A stretch of DNA of 64,000 nucleotides from Roseiarcus sp963741405 (GTDB lineage: Bacteria; Pseudomonadota; Alphaproteobacteria; Rhizobiales; Beijerinckiaceae): contig CAVUHX010000008.1 of NCBI GenBank assembly GCA_963741405.1, forward strand, positions 1 to 64,000, in the 5' to 3' direction. Below the pieces are notes generated by a model. That model made no database searches. It was not told where the DNA came from and was given only the letters and a program-made list of their open reading frames with translations. The translations under genes were made by a program, and so were the position numbers. Positions within the stretch are counted from its first letter, which is position 1. Each line of letters starts with the position of its first letter. Positions 37,146 to 46,002 of this stretch are shown one piece after another.

Positions 37146-38163
37146 TCAGCCCTTGCCGCCACGGCAAAGGTCGCGCGCCGCCGCGATGATCCGCGCGACG
37201 TCGGGCCGGTAGGCGTTCTCGAGCGGCGGCGAGAAGGGAACCGGAACGTCCGCCGAAGCGACCCGCGCCACTTTGAGCCCGGGCAGGCGCTCGCACAAGG
37301 AAGCCGCGATCTCCGCGCCGACCCCGCCGGTCTTCGGGCCCTCCTCGACGATCACCACCCGTCCGGTCTTGCGGGCCGAGGCTTCCAGCGTTGCGAGATC
37401 GAGCGGCGCGAGAGCTCCTGAGGTCGATCGTTTCGGCGTCGATCCCTTCGGCGGCGAGTTGCTCCGCCGCCTGCGCCGCGAAGTGCGACATCAAGAGCCA
37501 GCCGAGAAGAGTCACATCCGATCCCGTCCGCACGACCGACGCCTTGTCGAGCGGAACGACGTAGTCCCCGTCGGGAATGTCGCTCGTCGCGTCGACCGCG
37601 CCCGGCTCGGCGCGCGCGCCCTTCGAGCCATAGAGCAGCTTGTGCTCGAAGATCATCACGGGATTGTCGTCGCGGACGGCGGCCTTGAGCAGCCCCTTGG
37701 CGTCGTAGGCGTTCGACGGGGCGACGACCTTGAGGCCGGGAACGCCGGTGAAATAGCGCTCCATGTTCTGGGCGTGCTGGGAGCCGCGGCCGGTCGCGCC
37801 GACCGGGGCGCGCATCACCATCGGCACTTTGATCTGCCCGCCCGACATGTAGCGCAGCTTCGCGGCGTTGTTGATGATCTGGTCGCTGGCGAGGAACAGG
37901 AAGTCGCCGTACTGCACGTCGACGATCGGCCTTAATCCCATGATCGCCGCGCCGGTCGCGACGCCGAAGAAGCCGAGCTCGGCGATCGGCGTGTTGATGA
38001 CGCGGTCGGGGAATTTTTTCTCGAGACCGAGGGTGACGGTGAACGCGCCGCCCCATCCGCCCGGAACGCCGATGTCCTCGCCGATGCAGAAGACGCGCCG
38101 GTCCCTCTCCATCTCCTCGGCGATCGCGTCGCGCAGGGCCTCGGCGATTCCCTGGCGCTTCAT
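37146..38163 (-). pseudogene. Thiamine-dependent 2-oxoacid/acetoin dehydrogenase E1 beta subunit, one frameshift
   Basis: Starts MKRQGIAEALRDAIAEEM and follows the transketolase pyrimidine-domain pattern: CIGEDIGVPGGWGGAF, INTPIAELGFFGVATGAA, RPIVDVQYGDFLF, GQIKVPMVMRAPVGATGRG. Near 37415 one extra T breaks DLRS-LAPLDLATLEA; the remainder (VVIVEEGPKTGGVGAEIAA to CRGGKG) continues to 37146 in another frame. ATG at 38163 overlaps the E1 alpha stop by four bases. The tail lost by the shift holds the transketolase C-terminal domain needed for dimer contacts, so as read the enzyme would fail. Confidence 0.85.
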
Positions 38164-39137
38164 GGCGTGGCTTCCGCAAAGACGTCGGTCTCGAGGTCGC
38201 CGGGGAAAGGCTGCGGCGCGGCGCGCGCCTTCTCCACCGCCTCTGAGAAACGCTGCGCCGCTCGCGCCCGCATGCGCTCGACGCCGGCTTCGTCCGTCAG
38301 GCCTTCGGCCTGCAGGCGGGAGGCGAATCTCCCGATCGGGTCGCGCGCCGCCCATTCCTTGCGCTCGGCTTCCGGCTGGTAGAGGCGGGGGTCGCGGCGC
38401 GAGTGGCCGGTCTGGCGATAGGTGAGAAGCTCGAGCAGGACCGGCCCGTCGCCGGCGCGGCATCGGGCCGTCGCGCGCTCCGCCGCCGCACGGACCGCCT
38501 CGACGTCGTTGCCGTCGACCCTCTCGCCCGCAATGCCGTAGGACGCGGCGCGATCGGCGACATGCGGGTTCTTCATCACGAGGCCGATGTGCGTCGAGGC
38601 GCCGTAGAGATTGTTCTCGCAGACGAAGATCGCCGGCAGCCGCCAGATCGCCGCCATGTTGACGCCCTCGTGGAACGCGCCCTCGGCCACCGCGCCGTCG
38701 CCGAAGAAGCAGGCGACGACCTGGCCGGTGTTTTGCATCTTGAAGGCGAGCGCCATGCCTGCGGCAAGGGGGATGCCGCCCGCAACGATGGCGATGCCGG
38801 GGACCATGCCCTTCGTCATGTTGCCGACATGCATCGATCCGCCCTTGCCCTTGCAGCAGCCGGTCGAGGCGCCGAACAGTTCGTCCAGCAGCTCCTGCTC
38901 GGTGAGCCCCTTGGCGATGGCGTGGCCGTGGCCGCGGAAGGTCGAGGTGATGAAGTCGTCGGGCCGCAGGGCGGCGCAGACGCCGACCGCTGTCGCCTCC
39001 TGCCCCTGGCACTGGTGGATGGTGCCGGGCATCGCGCCCTCCAGAAAGAGGAAGCGCACGCCCTCCTCGAACTCGCGGATACGGATCATCGTGTCGAGCA
39101 GCTCGAGCCGGCGATCGGAGGCGAGGGGGGCGGTCAT
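38160..39137 (-). CDS. Thiamine-dependent 2-oxoacid/acetoin dehydrogenase E1 alpha subunit
   Basis: A 325-residue E1 alpha: TMIRIREFEEGV, GTIHQCQGQEATAVGVCAAL, STFRGHGHAIAKG, GGSMHV, and the TPP/Mg site GDGAVAEGAFHEGVN followed by FVCENNLYG. Typical of PDH-E1/AcoA. I chose the ATG at 39137 because upstream in-frame sequence is encoded by a palindromic repeat. It would decarboxylate a 2-oxoacid or cleave a diketone-like compound and pass the acyl group to a lipoyl protein. The beta subunit gene overlaps it by ATGA. Confidence 0.9.
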   Translation of the reverse strand: MTAPLASDRRLELLDTMIRIREFEEGVRFLFLEGAMPGTIHQCQGQEATAVGVCAALRPDDFITSTFRGHGHAIAKGLTEQELLDELFGASTGCCKGKGGSMHVGNMTKGMVPGIAIVAGGIPLAAGMALAFKMQNTGQVVACFFGDGAVAEGAFHEGVNMAAIWRLPAIFVCENNLYGASTHIGLVMKNPHVADRAASYGIAGERVDGNDVEAVRAAAERATARCRAGDGPVLLELLTYRQTGHSRRDPRLYQPEAERKEWAARDPIGRFASRLQAEGLTDEAGVERMRARAAQRFSEAVEKARAAPQPFPGDLETDVFAEATP

Positions 39138-39177
39138 GACGCGGCCTCGATCGGAGATCTGTTCGGGAGGCGCGTTC

Positions 39178-39355
39178 CTCCTTCTCCGCGAAGCGGGGAA
39201 GGTGGCCCGAAGGGCCGGATGGGGTGGGGAAAGCAGGGGATAAGACCAGGGAGGTTCGCGGCGCCGGTCATGCGATCGAACGGGTGTCGATGCAGCGGGC
39301 CACACCCCATCCGGCCGGCTTCGCCGGCCACCTTCCCCAGCAAAGCTGAAGAAGG
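39178..39355. repeat. Large palindromic intergenic repeat, family A (copy 2)
   Basis: About 178 bp: left arm CTCCTTCTCCGCGAAGCGGG, GAAGGTGGCCCGAAGGGCC and GGATGGGGTG; right arm CACCCCATCCGGCCGGCTTC and GCCGGCCACCTTCCCCAGC. The centre (CGCGGCGCCGGTC) is less conserved. It sits inside the operon between the lipoyl and E1 alpha genes. See copies at 8014-8182 and 41514-41690. Confidence 0.8.
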
Positions 39356-39390
39356 GATGCGCCGGACCGTTTGGCCCAAGCAAGCCTGTC

Positions 39391-39636
39391 TCATCGCTCG
39401 ACCTCGATCCTTGCGATCACTTCTCCGACCGCCACCTTCTTGTCCGGCGGCGCGAGAATCTCCGCGACCGTCCCGGTCGCCGCCGACTCGACCTCTGTCG
39501 TCGCCTTGTCGGTCTCGACCTCGAGCAACGGCTCGCCGCGCTTGATCCGGGCGCCCTCCCTCACCAGCCAGCGCCTGACCAGAATATCCGAGCCCTCGGT
39601 CGCCGAGAGGTCGGGCATCTTGACGTCAATCCGCAA
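39391..39636 (-). CDS. Free-standing lipoyl/biotinyl-attachment domain protein (81 aa)
   Basis: A complete lipoyl domain and nothing else: RIDVKMPDLSATEGSDILVRRW, then LLEVETDKATTEVESAATG with the acceptor Lys44, and VAVGEVIARIEVER. Normal E2 proteins carry this domain followed by a peripheral-subunit-binding domain and an acyltransferase of over 200 residues; here the frame ends after the domain. It overlaps the PfkB gene by 11 bases and precedes the E1 genes. It likely serves as the swinging-arm acceptor for this E1, with acyl transfer by an E2 encoded elsewhere or by another route. Confidence 0.88.
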   Translation of the reverse strand: MRIDVKMPDLSATEGSDILVRRWLVREGARIKRGEPLLEVETDKATTEVESAATGTVAEILAPPDKKVAVGEVIARIEVER

Positions 39637-40588
39637 TCCATTCCTCCATCGGCAGCTTGTGGGCGGCGATGAACGCTTCCGCCTCGTCGGCGCGAAACAC
39701 GCCGTCGGTCGTGCCGACGGCCCGGACCGCGGACGCGCCGAGCGCGGAGGCGTAGACCAGCGTCCTTGGCGTGTCCCAGCCGCGGACGATTCCCGTGACG
39801 ATTCCGGCGGCGAAGGCGTCGCCGGATCCCGACGGATCGACGATCGGCATGGTGTAGGCGCCGCAGCGCCAGCGCTGATGGCCGCGCGCGGCGAGCGCGC
39901 CTCTCGCCCCGCAGGTGACGATCGCGGTCTGTGCGCCCTTCGCCAGCAGCGCCGCCGCCTGATCGACAGGATCGCGCTCGCCGGTGAACACCTGCGCCTC
40001 GTCGTCGTTCGGCAGGAAATAGTCGATCATCGGCAGGAGCCTTGCGAGGTCCCCGTGCTGGCCGAACGGCTGGGGCACGACCACGGTGACGACGGTGACG
40101 ATGCCGGATCGGCGGCAGAAGCCGAGGAGATCGACCAGCTCGTCGGTCCTGATCCCGGGCATGACGAACAGACCGCCGAGATAGAAGACGCGCAGGCCGT
40201 CGAACCATTCGCGCCGGATGTGGCCGACGGTGAATTCGGCATTGGCGCCGAACGAATGGAGGAAGCGGCGGTCTTGCCCGGCGACCAGCAGGATCACGGT
40301 CTTGCTGGTCGGGAGACGGTCGGACTTTACGATCCCCTCGCAGTCGACGCCGTGCGCGCGCAAGGCGCCAAGCGGCGTCTCGGCGGCGGAGTCGCGTCCG
40401 ACACAGCCCGCGACCGCGGCGCTCACCTGCTGGCGCGCGAGATCGATCGCGACATTGGCCGCGCAGCCTCCGGCCTTGGAGGGAATGTCGTCGACCGCCA
40501 GCAATTGCCCGGGCTGCGGCAGCGCCTCGACCGGCCCGCACAGCATGTCCGTGACGAGGATGCCGGCGCAGCCGACCTGAACCATCAT
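39626..40588 (-). CDS. PfkB-family sugar kinase
   Basis: A 320-residue ribokinase/PfkB protein. The N-terminal GG motif is PSKAGGCAANVAIDLARQQ; the catalytic and anion-hole motif DPSGSGDAFAAGIVTG is at about residue 250. NDDEAQVFTGE is the usual loop before nucleotide binding. It could phosphorylate a ketose-1-phosphate or a free sugar, giving substrate for the adjacent aldolase-like protein. The four-base ATGA overlap with the aldolase gene shows coupling. Confidence 0.88.
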   Translation of the reverse strand: MMVQVGCAGILVTDMLCGPVEALPQPGQLLAVDDIPSKAGGCAANVAIDLARQQVSAAVAGCVGRDSAAETPLGALRAHGVDCEGIVKSDRLPTSKTVILLVAGQDRRFLHSFGANAEFTVGHIRREWFDGLRVFYLGGLFVMPGIRTDELVDLLGFCRRSGIVTVVTVVVPQPFGQHGDLARLLPMIDYFLPNDDEAQVFTGERDPVDQAAALLAKGAQTAIVTCGARGALAARGHQRWRCGAYTMPIVDPSGSGDAFAAGIVTGIVRGWDTPRTLVYASALGASAVRAVGTTDGVFRADEAEAFIAAHKLPMEEWIAD

Positions 40589-41472
40589 GCCCTCCCGGCC
40601 GAGCCCAGCGCCGGCAATCGTTCGAGCACGGCCTCGCGCACCGCGCAGCGCCCCGCGACCATGACGTCCTCCGGTCCGCCCATGCCGAGCAGCGCGTGGG
40701 GGTTCGGCTCGTCGGTCGCCAGCGCGCGCCGCACCGCCGCCAGATAGCGCTGCTTGAGGATCGTGCCGTAGTTCACCTTGGCGACGCCGATGGCGATCGC
40801 CTGCCGCAGGGAGTTGTCGGCGATCCCGGTGCCCCCATGCAGCACGAGCGGGACGTCGACGACGCGCCGGATCGCCTTCAGATGATCGAGGTCGAGCGCC
40901 GTCCGGCCGGAGAGCGAGACATGGATGTTGCCGACACTGACGGCGAGAAGGTCGATTCCGGTCGCGCGCACGAAGTCCCGAGCGCTTTCCGGGTCTGTCT
41001 TCTCGCCCTCGCCATGCGCAAAACCCGGCAGGCCCGCCGGGAGTTCGCCGAGTTCGGCCTCGACCGCGACGTCATGCGGACGCGCATAGTCGACCAGGTC
41101 GCGCACGCGTTCGAGATAGGCGTCGCGCGACGCCGCCGGGTCCGCCGGCATGACGAGATTGAAGCCCGCCGTGACCGCCGCCCGGGTCCACTCGTCCTCG
41201 GCGCATTCGTTGAAGATGAAGCCGCAGGGAACGTTCGCGTCGATCGCGGCGGCCCTGCCGAGCGCGCCGTACCACGACAGGCGCTCGGAGGCTCTTCGTT
41301 CCGGACGGCTCAGGAACTCGCCATTGAACCCGATGATGACCGGGCTGCGCGCTTCTTCCGCGGCCTCGACCACCCCATAGAGCGACTCGAGGTTCCAGCT
41401 CTCGAAATAGCCGATCGCATAGCCGCCCTCGCGCGCGCGCTGCATCATTTCCGGAATGGATTCGAGGGGCAT
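40585..41472 (-). CDS. Class II fructose-bisphosphate aldolase family protein with altered active site
   Basis: A 295-residue class II aldolase fold: YAIGYFESWNLESL, SPVIIGFNGEFL, then TAGFNLVMPAD, VEAELGELPAGL (zinc Glu), SVGNIHVSLSG (zinc His), VPLVLHGGTGIADNSL (zinc His) and VAKVNYGTILK. The first metal/catalytic segment, normally LHLDHG, is instead FIFNEC (residues 85-90). The catalytic Asp and one zinc His are therefore missing. It may have another activity or use a different metal arrangement. The start at 41472 was chosen as upstream in-frame sequence is palindromic repeat. First gene of the long minus-strand operon after the ATPase. Confidence 0.82.
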   Translation of the reverse strand: MPLESIPEMMQRAREGGYAIGYFESWNLESLYGVVEAAEEARSPVIIGFNGEFLSRPERRASERLSWYGALGRAAAIDANVPCGFIFNECAEDEWTRAAVTAGFNLVMPADPAASRDAYLERVRDLVDYARPHDVAVEAELGELPAGLPGFAHGEGEKTDPESARDFVRATGIDLLAVSVGNIHVSLSGRTALDLDHLKAIRRVVDVPLVLHGGTGIADNSLRQAIAIGVAKVNYGTILKQRYLAAVRRALATDEPNPHALLGMGGPEDVMVAGRCAVREAVLERLPALGSAGRA

Positions 41473-41513
41473 GGCTATCGTTCTCAGCGAGTTCCTTCCG
41501 AACGGGCGCGCAC

Positions 41514-41690
41514 CTCCTTCTCCGCGAAGCGGGGAAGGTGGCCCGAAGGGCCGGATGGGGTGTGGAAAGCAGGGATGCGGCGATGAAGGCTTGCGGCGCC
41601 GGTCGCGCATTCCTGCCGGCGCCGACGCAGTGGGCCATACCGCATCCGGCCGGCTTCGCCGTCCACCTTCCCCAGCGAAGCTGGGGAAGG
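41514..41690. repeat. Large palindromic intergenic repeat, family A (copy 3)
   Basis: About 177 bp, same arms as 39178-39355: CTCCTTCTCCGCGAAGCGGG to GGATGGGGTGTGG, and GCATCCGGCCGGCTTCGCC to CCCAGCGAAGCTGGGG. Followed at about 41704-41740 by a partial family B arm (GTGCTTCGCC, CTCGCAATGACGG). No gene in the 295-bp gap. Confidence 0.8.
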
Positions 41691-41767
41691 ATAGCGCCCC
41701 ACGTTCATCTGGAGTGCTTCGCCGCGCTCGCAATGACGGGTCCGTCTCGAAACCATTTCGTCCGCGC

Positions 41768-42907
41768 CTATTCGCTGATGCCGAGCAGGGACTGCTCGCT
41801 CTTGCGGTCGAACAGATAAACGCGATTTTCGGGGAAGATCGCGTGAACGGCCTGGCCTTCCGCGAGCCGAACCTTGCCGGCGATCAGCACGTTGAGCCGG
41901 CGTTCCGACGCCATCTTCGCCCGCACCAGCGTCGTATGGCCGAGCGGCTCGACGGTGTCGACGGCGCCCGCGATGCTGAACGCGTCGCTTCCGGCCGGCC
42001 GGTCGGAGAAGACGATATGCTCCGGGCGGATCCCGACGGTGATTTCGGACGCGGAAGCCTGGGCGAGCGCCTGCCGCAATCCGACGTTCATCGCGAGGCT
42101 CGCCTGCTCGGCGGGCAGGACGATGCGGTCGCCCTCGACGCGGCCCTGGAGAAAGTTCATCGGCGGGCTGCCGATGAAGCTCGCGACATAGGCGTTTTTC
42201 GGTTGTTCATAGAGCTCGGTCGGGCTGCCGATCTGCTGGATCCGGCCGTCGCGCATCACGACGATGCGGTCGCCCATGCTCAGCGCCTCGACCTGGTCAT
42301 GCGTGACGTAGAAGGTCGTCACGTCGAGCCGCTCCTGCAGCTTGATGATTTCGGCGCGCATCTCCATCCGCAGCGCCGCGTCGAGATTGGAGAGCGGCTC
42401 GTCCATCAGGAAGACGCGCGGCTCGCGCACGATGGCGCGGCCGAGCGCCACGCGCTGCCTCTGGCCGCCGGACAATTCCTTCGGCCGCCGCTGAAGAACG
42501 CTTTCGATGCCGAGCAATTGCGCGGTCCGGCGAACGCGGTCCTCGATCTCGGATTTCGGCGTCTTTCGGAGGCGCATGCCGAAGGCGATGTTCGAAAACA
42601 CATTGAGGTGGGGGAAGAGGGCGTAGTTCTGGAACACCATCGCCACGTCGCGGTCGCGCGGCAGTTCGTCGGTCACGTTCTTGCCGTCGAACAGCACCTC
42701 TCCGTCGGTAGCGACTTCGAGCCCGGCGATGATGCGCATGGTGGTGGTCTTGCCGCAGCCGGACGGCCCGACGAACACGATGAACTCGCCCTCGGTCGCG
42801 TCGAGGGAGAAGTCATCGACCGCGACAACATCGCCGAATCGCTTCGATACGTGGCGGAGCTCGAACTCTCGCCATTCGCACTCTCCTCGGAAGACGCTCA
42901 ACGACAC
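41768..42907 (-). CDS. Carbohydrate ABC transporter ATP-binding protein (UgpC/MsmX type)
   Basis: A 379-residue CUT1-family ATPase: Walker A GPSGCGKTT, Q-loop FQNYALFPH, signature LSGGQRQRVALGRA, Walker B VFLMDEPLSNLD, H-loop VTHDQVEA. The C-terminal OB-fold regulatory domain includes ITVGIRPEHIVF and VEPLGHTTLVRAK. It powers the importer whose binding protein and permeases are encoded divergently at 43382-46857. It heads the catabolic minus-strand operon. The N-terminal ten residues are atypical and the true start may be slightly inside. Confidence 0.92.
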   Translation of the reverse strand: MSLSVFRGECEWREFELRHVSKRFGDVVAVDDFSLDATEGEFIVFVGPSGCGKTTTMRIIAGLEVATDGEVLFDGKNVTDELPRDRDVAMVFQNYALFPHLNVFSNIAFGMRLRKTPKSEIEDRVRRTAQLLGIESVLQRRPKELSGGQRQRVALGRAIVREPRVFLMDEPLSNLDAALRMEMRAEIIKLQERLDVTTFYVTHDQVEALSMGDRIVVMRDGRIQQIGSPTELYEQPKNAYVASFIGSPPMNFLQGRVEGDRIVLPAEQASLAMNVGLRQALAQASASEITVGIRPEHIVFSDRPAGSDAFSIAGAVDTVEPLGHTTLVRAKMASERRLNVLIAGKVRLAEGQAVHAIFPENRVYLFDRKSEQSLLGISE

Positions 42908-43381
42908 AGTCAGGTCAGGATGGATCGGCTCGCTCTCGCGAAGCCCCTTTTAGAAGAACAGGGCGCCCTGCGGCCTCTCCGTCTCGCGTCATTCCACCGG
43001 GTCCGGCCTGGAGGTCGCTTCACGCGATCACGGCGACGGTTCAACTCGTTGGCGCCATGGCTCTGGCCGTCGGTGTCCTCCCAAACCGATAATTCCAATT
43101 GATGCACGGCCAACGTGGCCCTGTCCACGCGGTAAAGGACATCGCTTCCGCGGCGAATGGGCGCATTGACCAGTTGCTATACGCACGTCTAGGCTGACAT
43201 GCCAGCCGGTTTTGCTGAAAGGGGGTTCAGCGCCTCCAGGTCCTTCAAACAAATTCGCCGCTCGACGAGCCGACGGGGTGTCGGTCGCTGAACGTCTGCG
43301 ATTCACCAGAAAAATCGCGGCTTCAAGAATGTGCTCGGCAGCCTGGTTCCCATGCTGTCATCGCATGTAGAGGAGGAAAGA
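42908..43381. other. Divergent promoter region between the ATPase and the solute-binding protein
   Basis: 474 bases with no gene that I can support. It must hold promoters for the catabolic operon and for the importer. A TTGACC hexamer near 43165 is a candidate -35 for the rightward genes, but no convincing -10 follows. No clear operator palindrome was found. Confidence 0.4.
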
Positions 43382-45028
43382 ATGGCCAATCAATACGATG
43401 ACGAAAAGTTCGGTGATGTCGTGCGCGAATATGTGCGCGGCCGGATCAGCCGCCGCCAGTTCATTGTCCGCGGCGCTCAACTCGGTCTGTCCGCCGCGGC
43501 GCTGGCGCAGCTCACGCTGCCATCGCGGGCCGCGGCCAACCTGATCGATTCCGATCCCGTGTCGCCGAACGAGTCCCCGATCACCCCGGAGCGCGTGGCC
43601 TTCCTGAAGACCAAGCCCTACAAGGGAACGACCATCAACGTTCTGGTCGCGAAGCTGACCGTCGGGGAATGCGTCAAGCACTATGTGCCTTTGTGGGAGG
43701 AAGTAACCGGAGGCAAGGTGAACGTCGGCGAAGTGCCGATCGACACGTTGCATCAGCAAATCTTCTCCGACCTTTCCTCCGGATTAGGCAGGTACGACGC
43801 CTACATGACCGGCGCCTGGTTCTACGGCGACTTCTTTGTGCCGAAGGATCCCTACATCGTTCCGGTCGAGAAGTTCATCGGCGATCCGAAGCATTCCTAT
43901 TGGGAACCGGACCAGTGGGTTCCGGCGATGCGGAAGCTCTACTCATGGGACGGCAAGGTGTACGGCGTCCTGCTGGACGGCGACGCCCAGGCGCTCTACT
44001 TCCGCAAGGACATCTTCACCAAGAAAGAAAATCAGGAGAAGTTCAAGGAGAAATACAACTACGACCTTCCGGCGCCGCCAAAGACGACAAAGGAATATCA
44101 TGACGTTGCCGACTTTTTTACCGGCTGGGACTGGAACGGCGACGGTCAGAAAGGCTGGGGCATCGCGCTGCACGCCAAGGTCAACGAGCAGGGCTTCTTC
44201 CACTTCCTGACCCTCTCGGCTCCCTTCGTCATTTCCCCGGACAACAAGTACTACTTCTTCAATCCCGAGACGATGAAGCCGCTGATCAACTCCGAGGGCC
44301 ATGTCCGGGCACTGGAGGACTACGTGAAGTTCCTCGCCAACGGTCCGAAGGAGCAGATCGCCTGGACGCTCGGCCAGGCGTGGAACCTGTTCCTCGCAGG
44401 CAATTCCGCGACCGACCCGACCTGGGGCGATCTGCCGACGCTGGCGCAGGACCCGAAGACCTCGAAGGTGCAGGGCAAGATCGGCGCTTCTCCCCTGCCC
44501 GGGACGACCGAGGCCTACAACCCGATCTCCGGTCAATGGAAGAAGTACGACCTCAACCAGGTCGGCAACACCAACGGCGGCTCCTGGCACTGCGTGATCT
44601 CGCGCCTGTCGAAGAAACAGGAGGCGACTTACGACTTCCTGTCCTTCATGGCGAACAAGAAGAATGCGTTGTTCAACGTTGCCAACGGCTGGACCGGCGT
44701 GCAGCCCGGCATGAAGTACGAATTCTTCCCGCCGATCGGCACCGGAAGCGTCGAGCAATGGAAGCAGTTCGGCTGGAACGAGGACGACGCTGTCGAATAT
44801 GTGAAGGCCTACTATGCCGTGCTCGCCGCGCCGGTCCAGCAGGAATACCTGCGCATTCCGGGCGCCTCCGACTATTGGCACGAGCTCGACGTCAACATCT
44901 CGGCAGTTCTCGGCGGCCAGATGCAGCCGAAGGCGGCGCTCGACGCCACCGCGGAGGCGTGGGAGAAGATCACCAACCGCTACGGACGCGACAAGCAAAA
45001 GGCGCTGTACAAGGCGTCGTTCACCTGA
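43382..45028 (+). CDS. Extracellular solute-binding protein of a sugar-type ABC importer, Tat-type signal
   Basis: A 548-residue family 1 binding protein. A twin-arginine-like leader (GRISRRQFIVRGAQLGLSAAALAQL, ending SRAAA) points to export in folded form. The mature part contains EEVTGGKVNVGEVPIDTLHQQ, YSWDGKVYGVLLDGDAQALYFRKD and PLPGTTEAYNPISGQWK. It is longer than usual (about 420) through inserts. ATG at 43382 follows AGGAGGAAAG. First gene of a three-gene importer operon whose ATPase lies divergently. Confidence 0.88.
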   Translation: MANQYDDEKFGDVVREYVRGRISRRQFIVRGAQLGLSAAALAQLTLPSRAAANLIDSDPVSPNESPITPERVAFLKTKPYKGTTINVLVAKLTVGECVKHYVPLWEEVTGGKVNVGEVPIDTLHQQIFSDLSSGLGRYDAYMTGAWFYGDFFVPKDPYIVPVEKFIGDPKHSYWEPDQWVPAMRKLYSWDGKVYGVLLDGDAQALYFRKDIFTKKENQEKFKEKYNYDLPAPPKTTKEYHDVADFFTGWDWNGDGQKGWGIALHAKVNEQGFFHFLTLSAPFVISPDNKYYFFNPETMKPLINSEGHVRALEDYVKFLANGPKEQIAWTLGQAWNLFLAGNSATDPTWGDLPTLAQDPKTSKVQGKIGASPLPGTTEAYNPISGQWKKYDLNQVGNTNGGSWHCVISRLSKKQEATYDFLSFMANKKNALFNVANGWTGVQPGMKYEFFPPIGTGSVEQWKQFGWNEDDAVEYVKAYYAVLAAPVQQEYLRIPGASDYWHELDVNISAVLGGQMQPKAALDATAEAWEKITNRYGRDKQKALYKASFT

Positions 45029-45096
45029 TCCCTTAGCCGATGGTCCGCGGCCGAGCGCCGCGGACCTCTTTTCAATCCCGGAGGGACCAGGGGACC

Positions 45097-45984
45097 ATGG
45101 CGAAGGCGATTCGAGTTCAACGCCTGGAAAGTGGCGGCGCCTTCAAGTACGCGCTGCTCCTGCCTGCGGTGATCTGGGTTCTCGCGTTCACCTTTTTTCC
45201 TCTGATCTCGGTGATCCACTACAGCTTTGCTTCCTACGTGATGGGCGAAGGGATCACCGGATATGTCGGCTTCGCCAACTACATCGACGTTCTGACCTCC
45301 TATCGATTCTGGCAGAGCATTTTCGTTACCGTCATCTTCGTCGTCGTCGCGGTGCCCATCGAGCTCGTCCTGGGCTTTCTGGCGGCGTGGCTGGTCAATC
45401 TCGGCGCTCCGGGATCGCGCACCTTTCGAACCATCATCGGGTCGCCGCTGTTCACCCTCGAAGTGGCGATCGGCTACCTCGGCGTGACGTTCTTCACCGA
45501 CCAGGGGGGGCTGATCGCCGTTCCGCTTGCAGCGCTCGGCATCCATGTTCCCTGGATGTCCACCGCATACGGGGGTATCGCCGGCGCGATCCTGCTCGAC
45601 ATCTGGAGATGGACCTCGTTCATCTTCATCATCGTTCTGGCAGGCCTGTCCGGCATTCCGAGCGAGCTCTATGACGCGGCGGTTCTCGACGCCAAGAGCC
45701 ATTGGCAGGTGATGTGGCATCTCGCGTTGCCGCTCGCCTGGCCGGTGATCACGATCGCGGTGCTGTTGCGGACGGTCGAGTGCCTGAAGGTCTTCGCGAT
45801 TCCCTTTGCGCTGACGTCGGGAGGACCCGGCACCAGCACGCAAACCTTCACCGCCATGAATTATCTGACCACGATCCAGTTCTTCGATTTCGGCAAGGGG
45901 TCAGCCATGGGCGTTGTCTTCCTCGTCCTGGTTTCGGTCGTGATCACCGTGTTTTTCCAGCAGATGCGCAAGACTCTGGCATAG
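45097..45984 (+). CDS. Sugar ABC transporter permease 1 (MalF-type)
   Basis: A 295-residue inner-membrane permease with about six hydrophobic segments (ALLLPAVIWVLAFTFFPLI, FVTVIFVVVAVPIELVLG, MGVVFLVLVSVVITVFF). The EAA loop ELYDAAVLDAKSHWQVMWH contacts the ATPase. I take the ATG at 45097 (AGGGGACC upstream) over 45040, whose extra residues are not membrane-like. Between binding protein and second permease, same strand. Confidence 0.9.
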   Translation: MAKAIRVQRLESGGAFKYALLLPAVIWVLAFTFFPLISVIHYSFASYVMGEGITGYVGFANYIDVLTSYRFWQSIFVTVIFVVVAVPIELVLGFLAAWLVNLGAPGSRTFRTIIGSPLFTLEVAIGYLGVTFFTDQGGLIAVPLAALGIHVPWMSTAYGGIAGAILLDIWRWTSFIFIIVLAGLSGIPSELYDAAVLDAKSHWQVMWHLALPLAWPVITIAVLLRTVECLKVFAIPFALTSGGPGTSTQTFTAMNYLTTIQFFDFGKGSAMGVVFLVLVSVVITVFFQQMRKTLA

Positions 45985-46002
45985 TTCGGGAGCAGCATTG
46001 CA

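Noticed and set aside
35605..39012. A single minus-strand frame of 1135 codons spanning the kinase and E1 genes
   Set aside because: Only the part 37415-38163 is real (E1 beta). The rest is an arginine/glycine-rich shadow of the FGGY kinase and E1 alpha genes in another frame.
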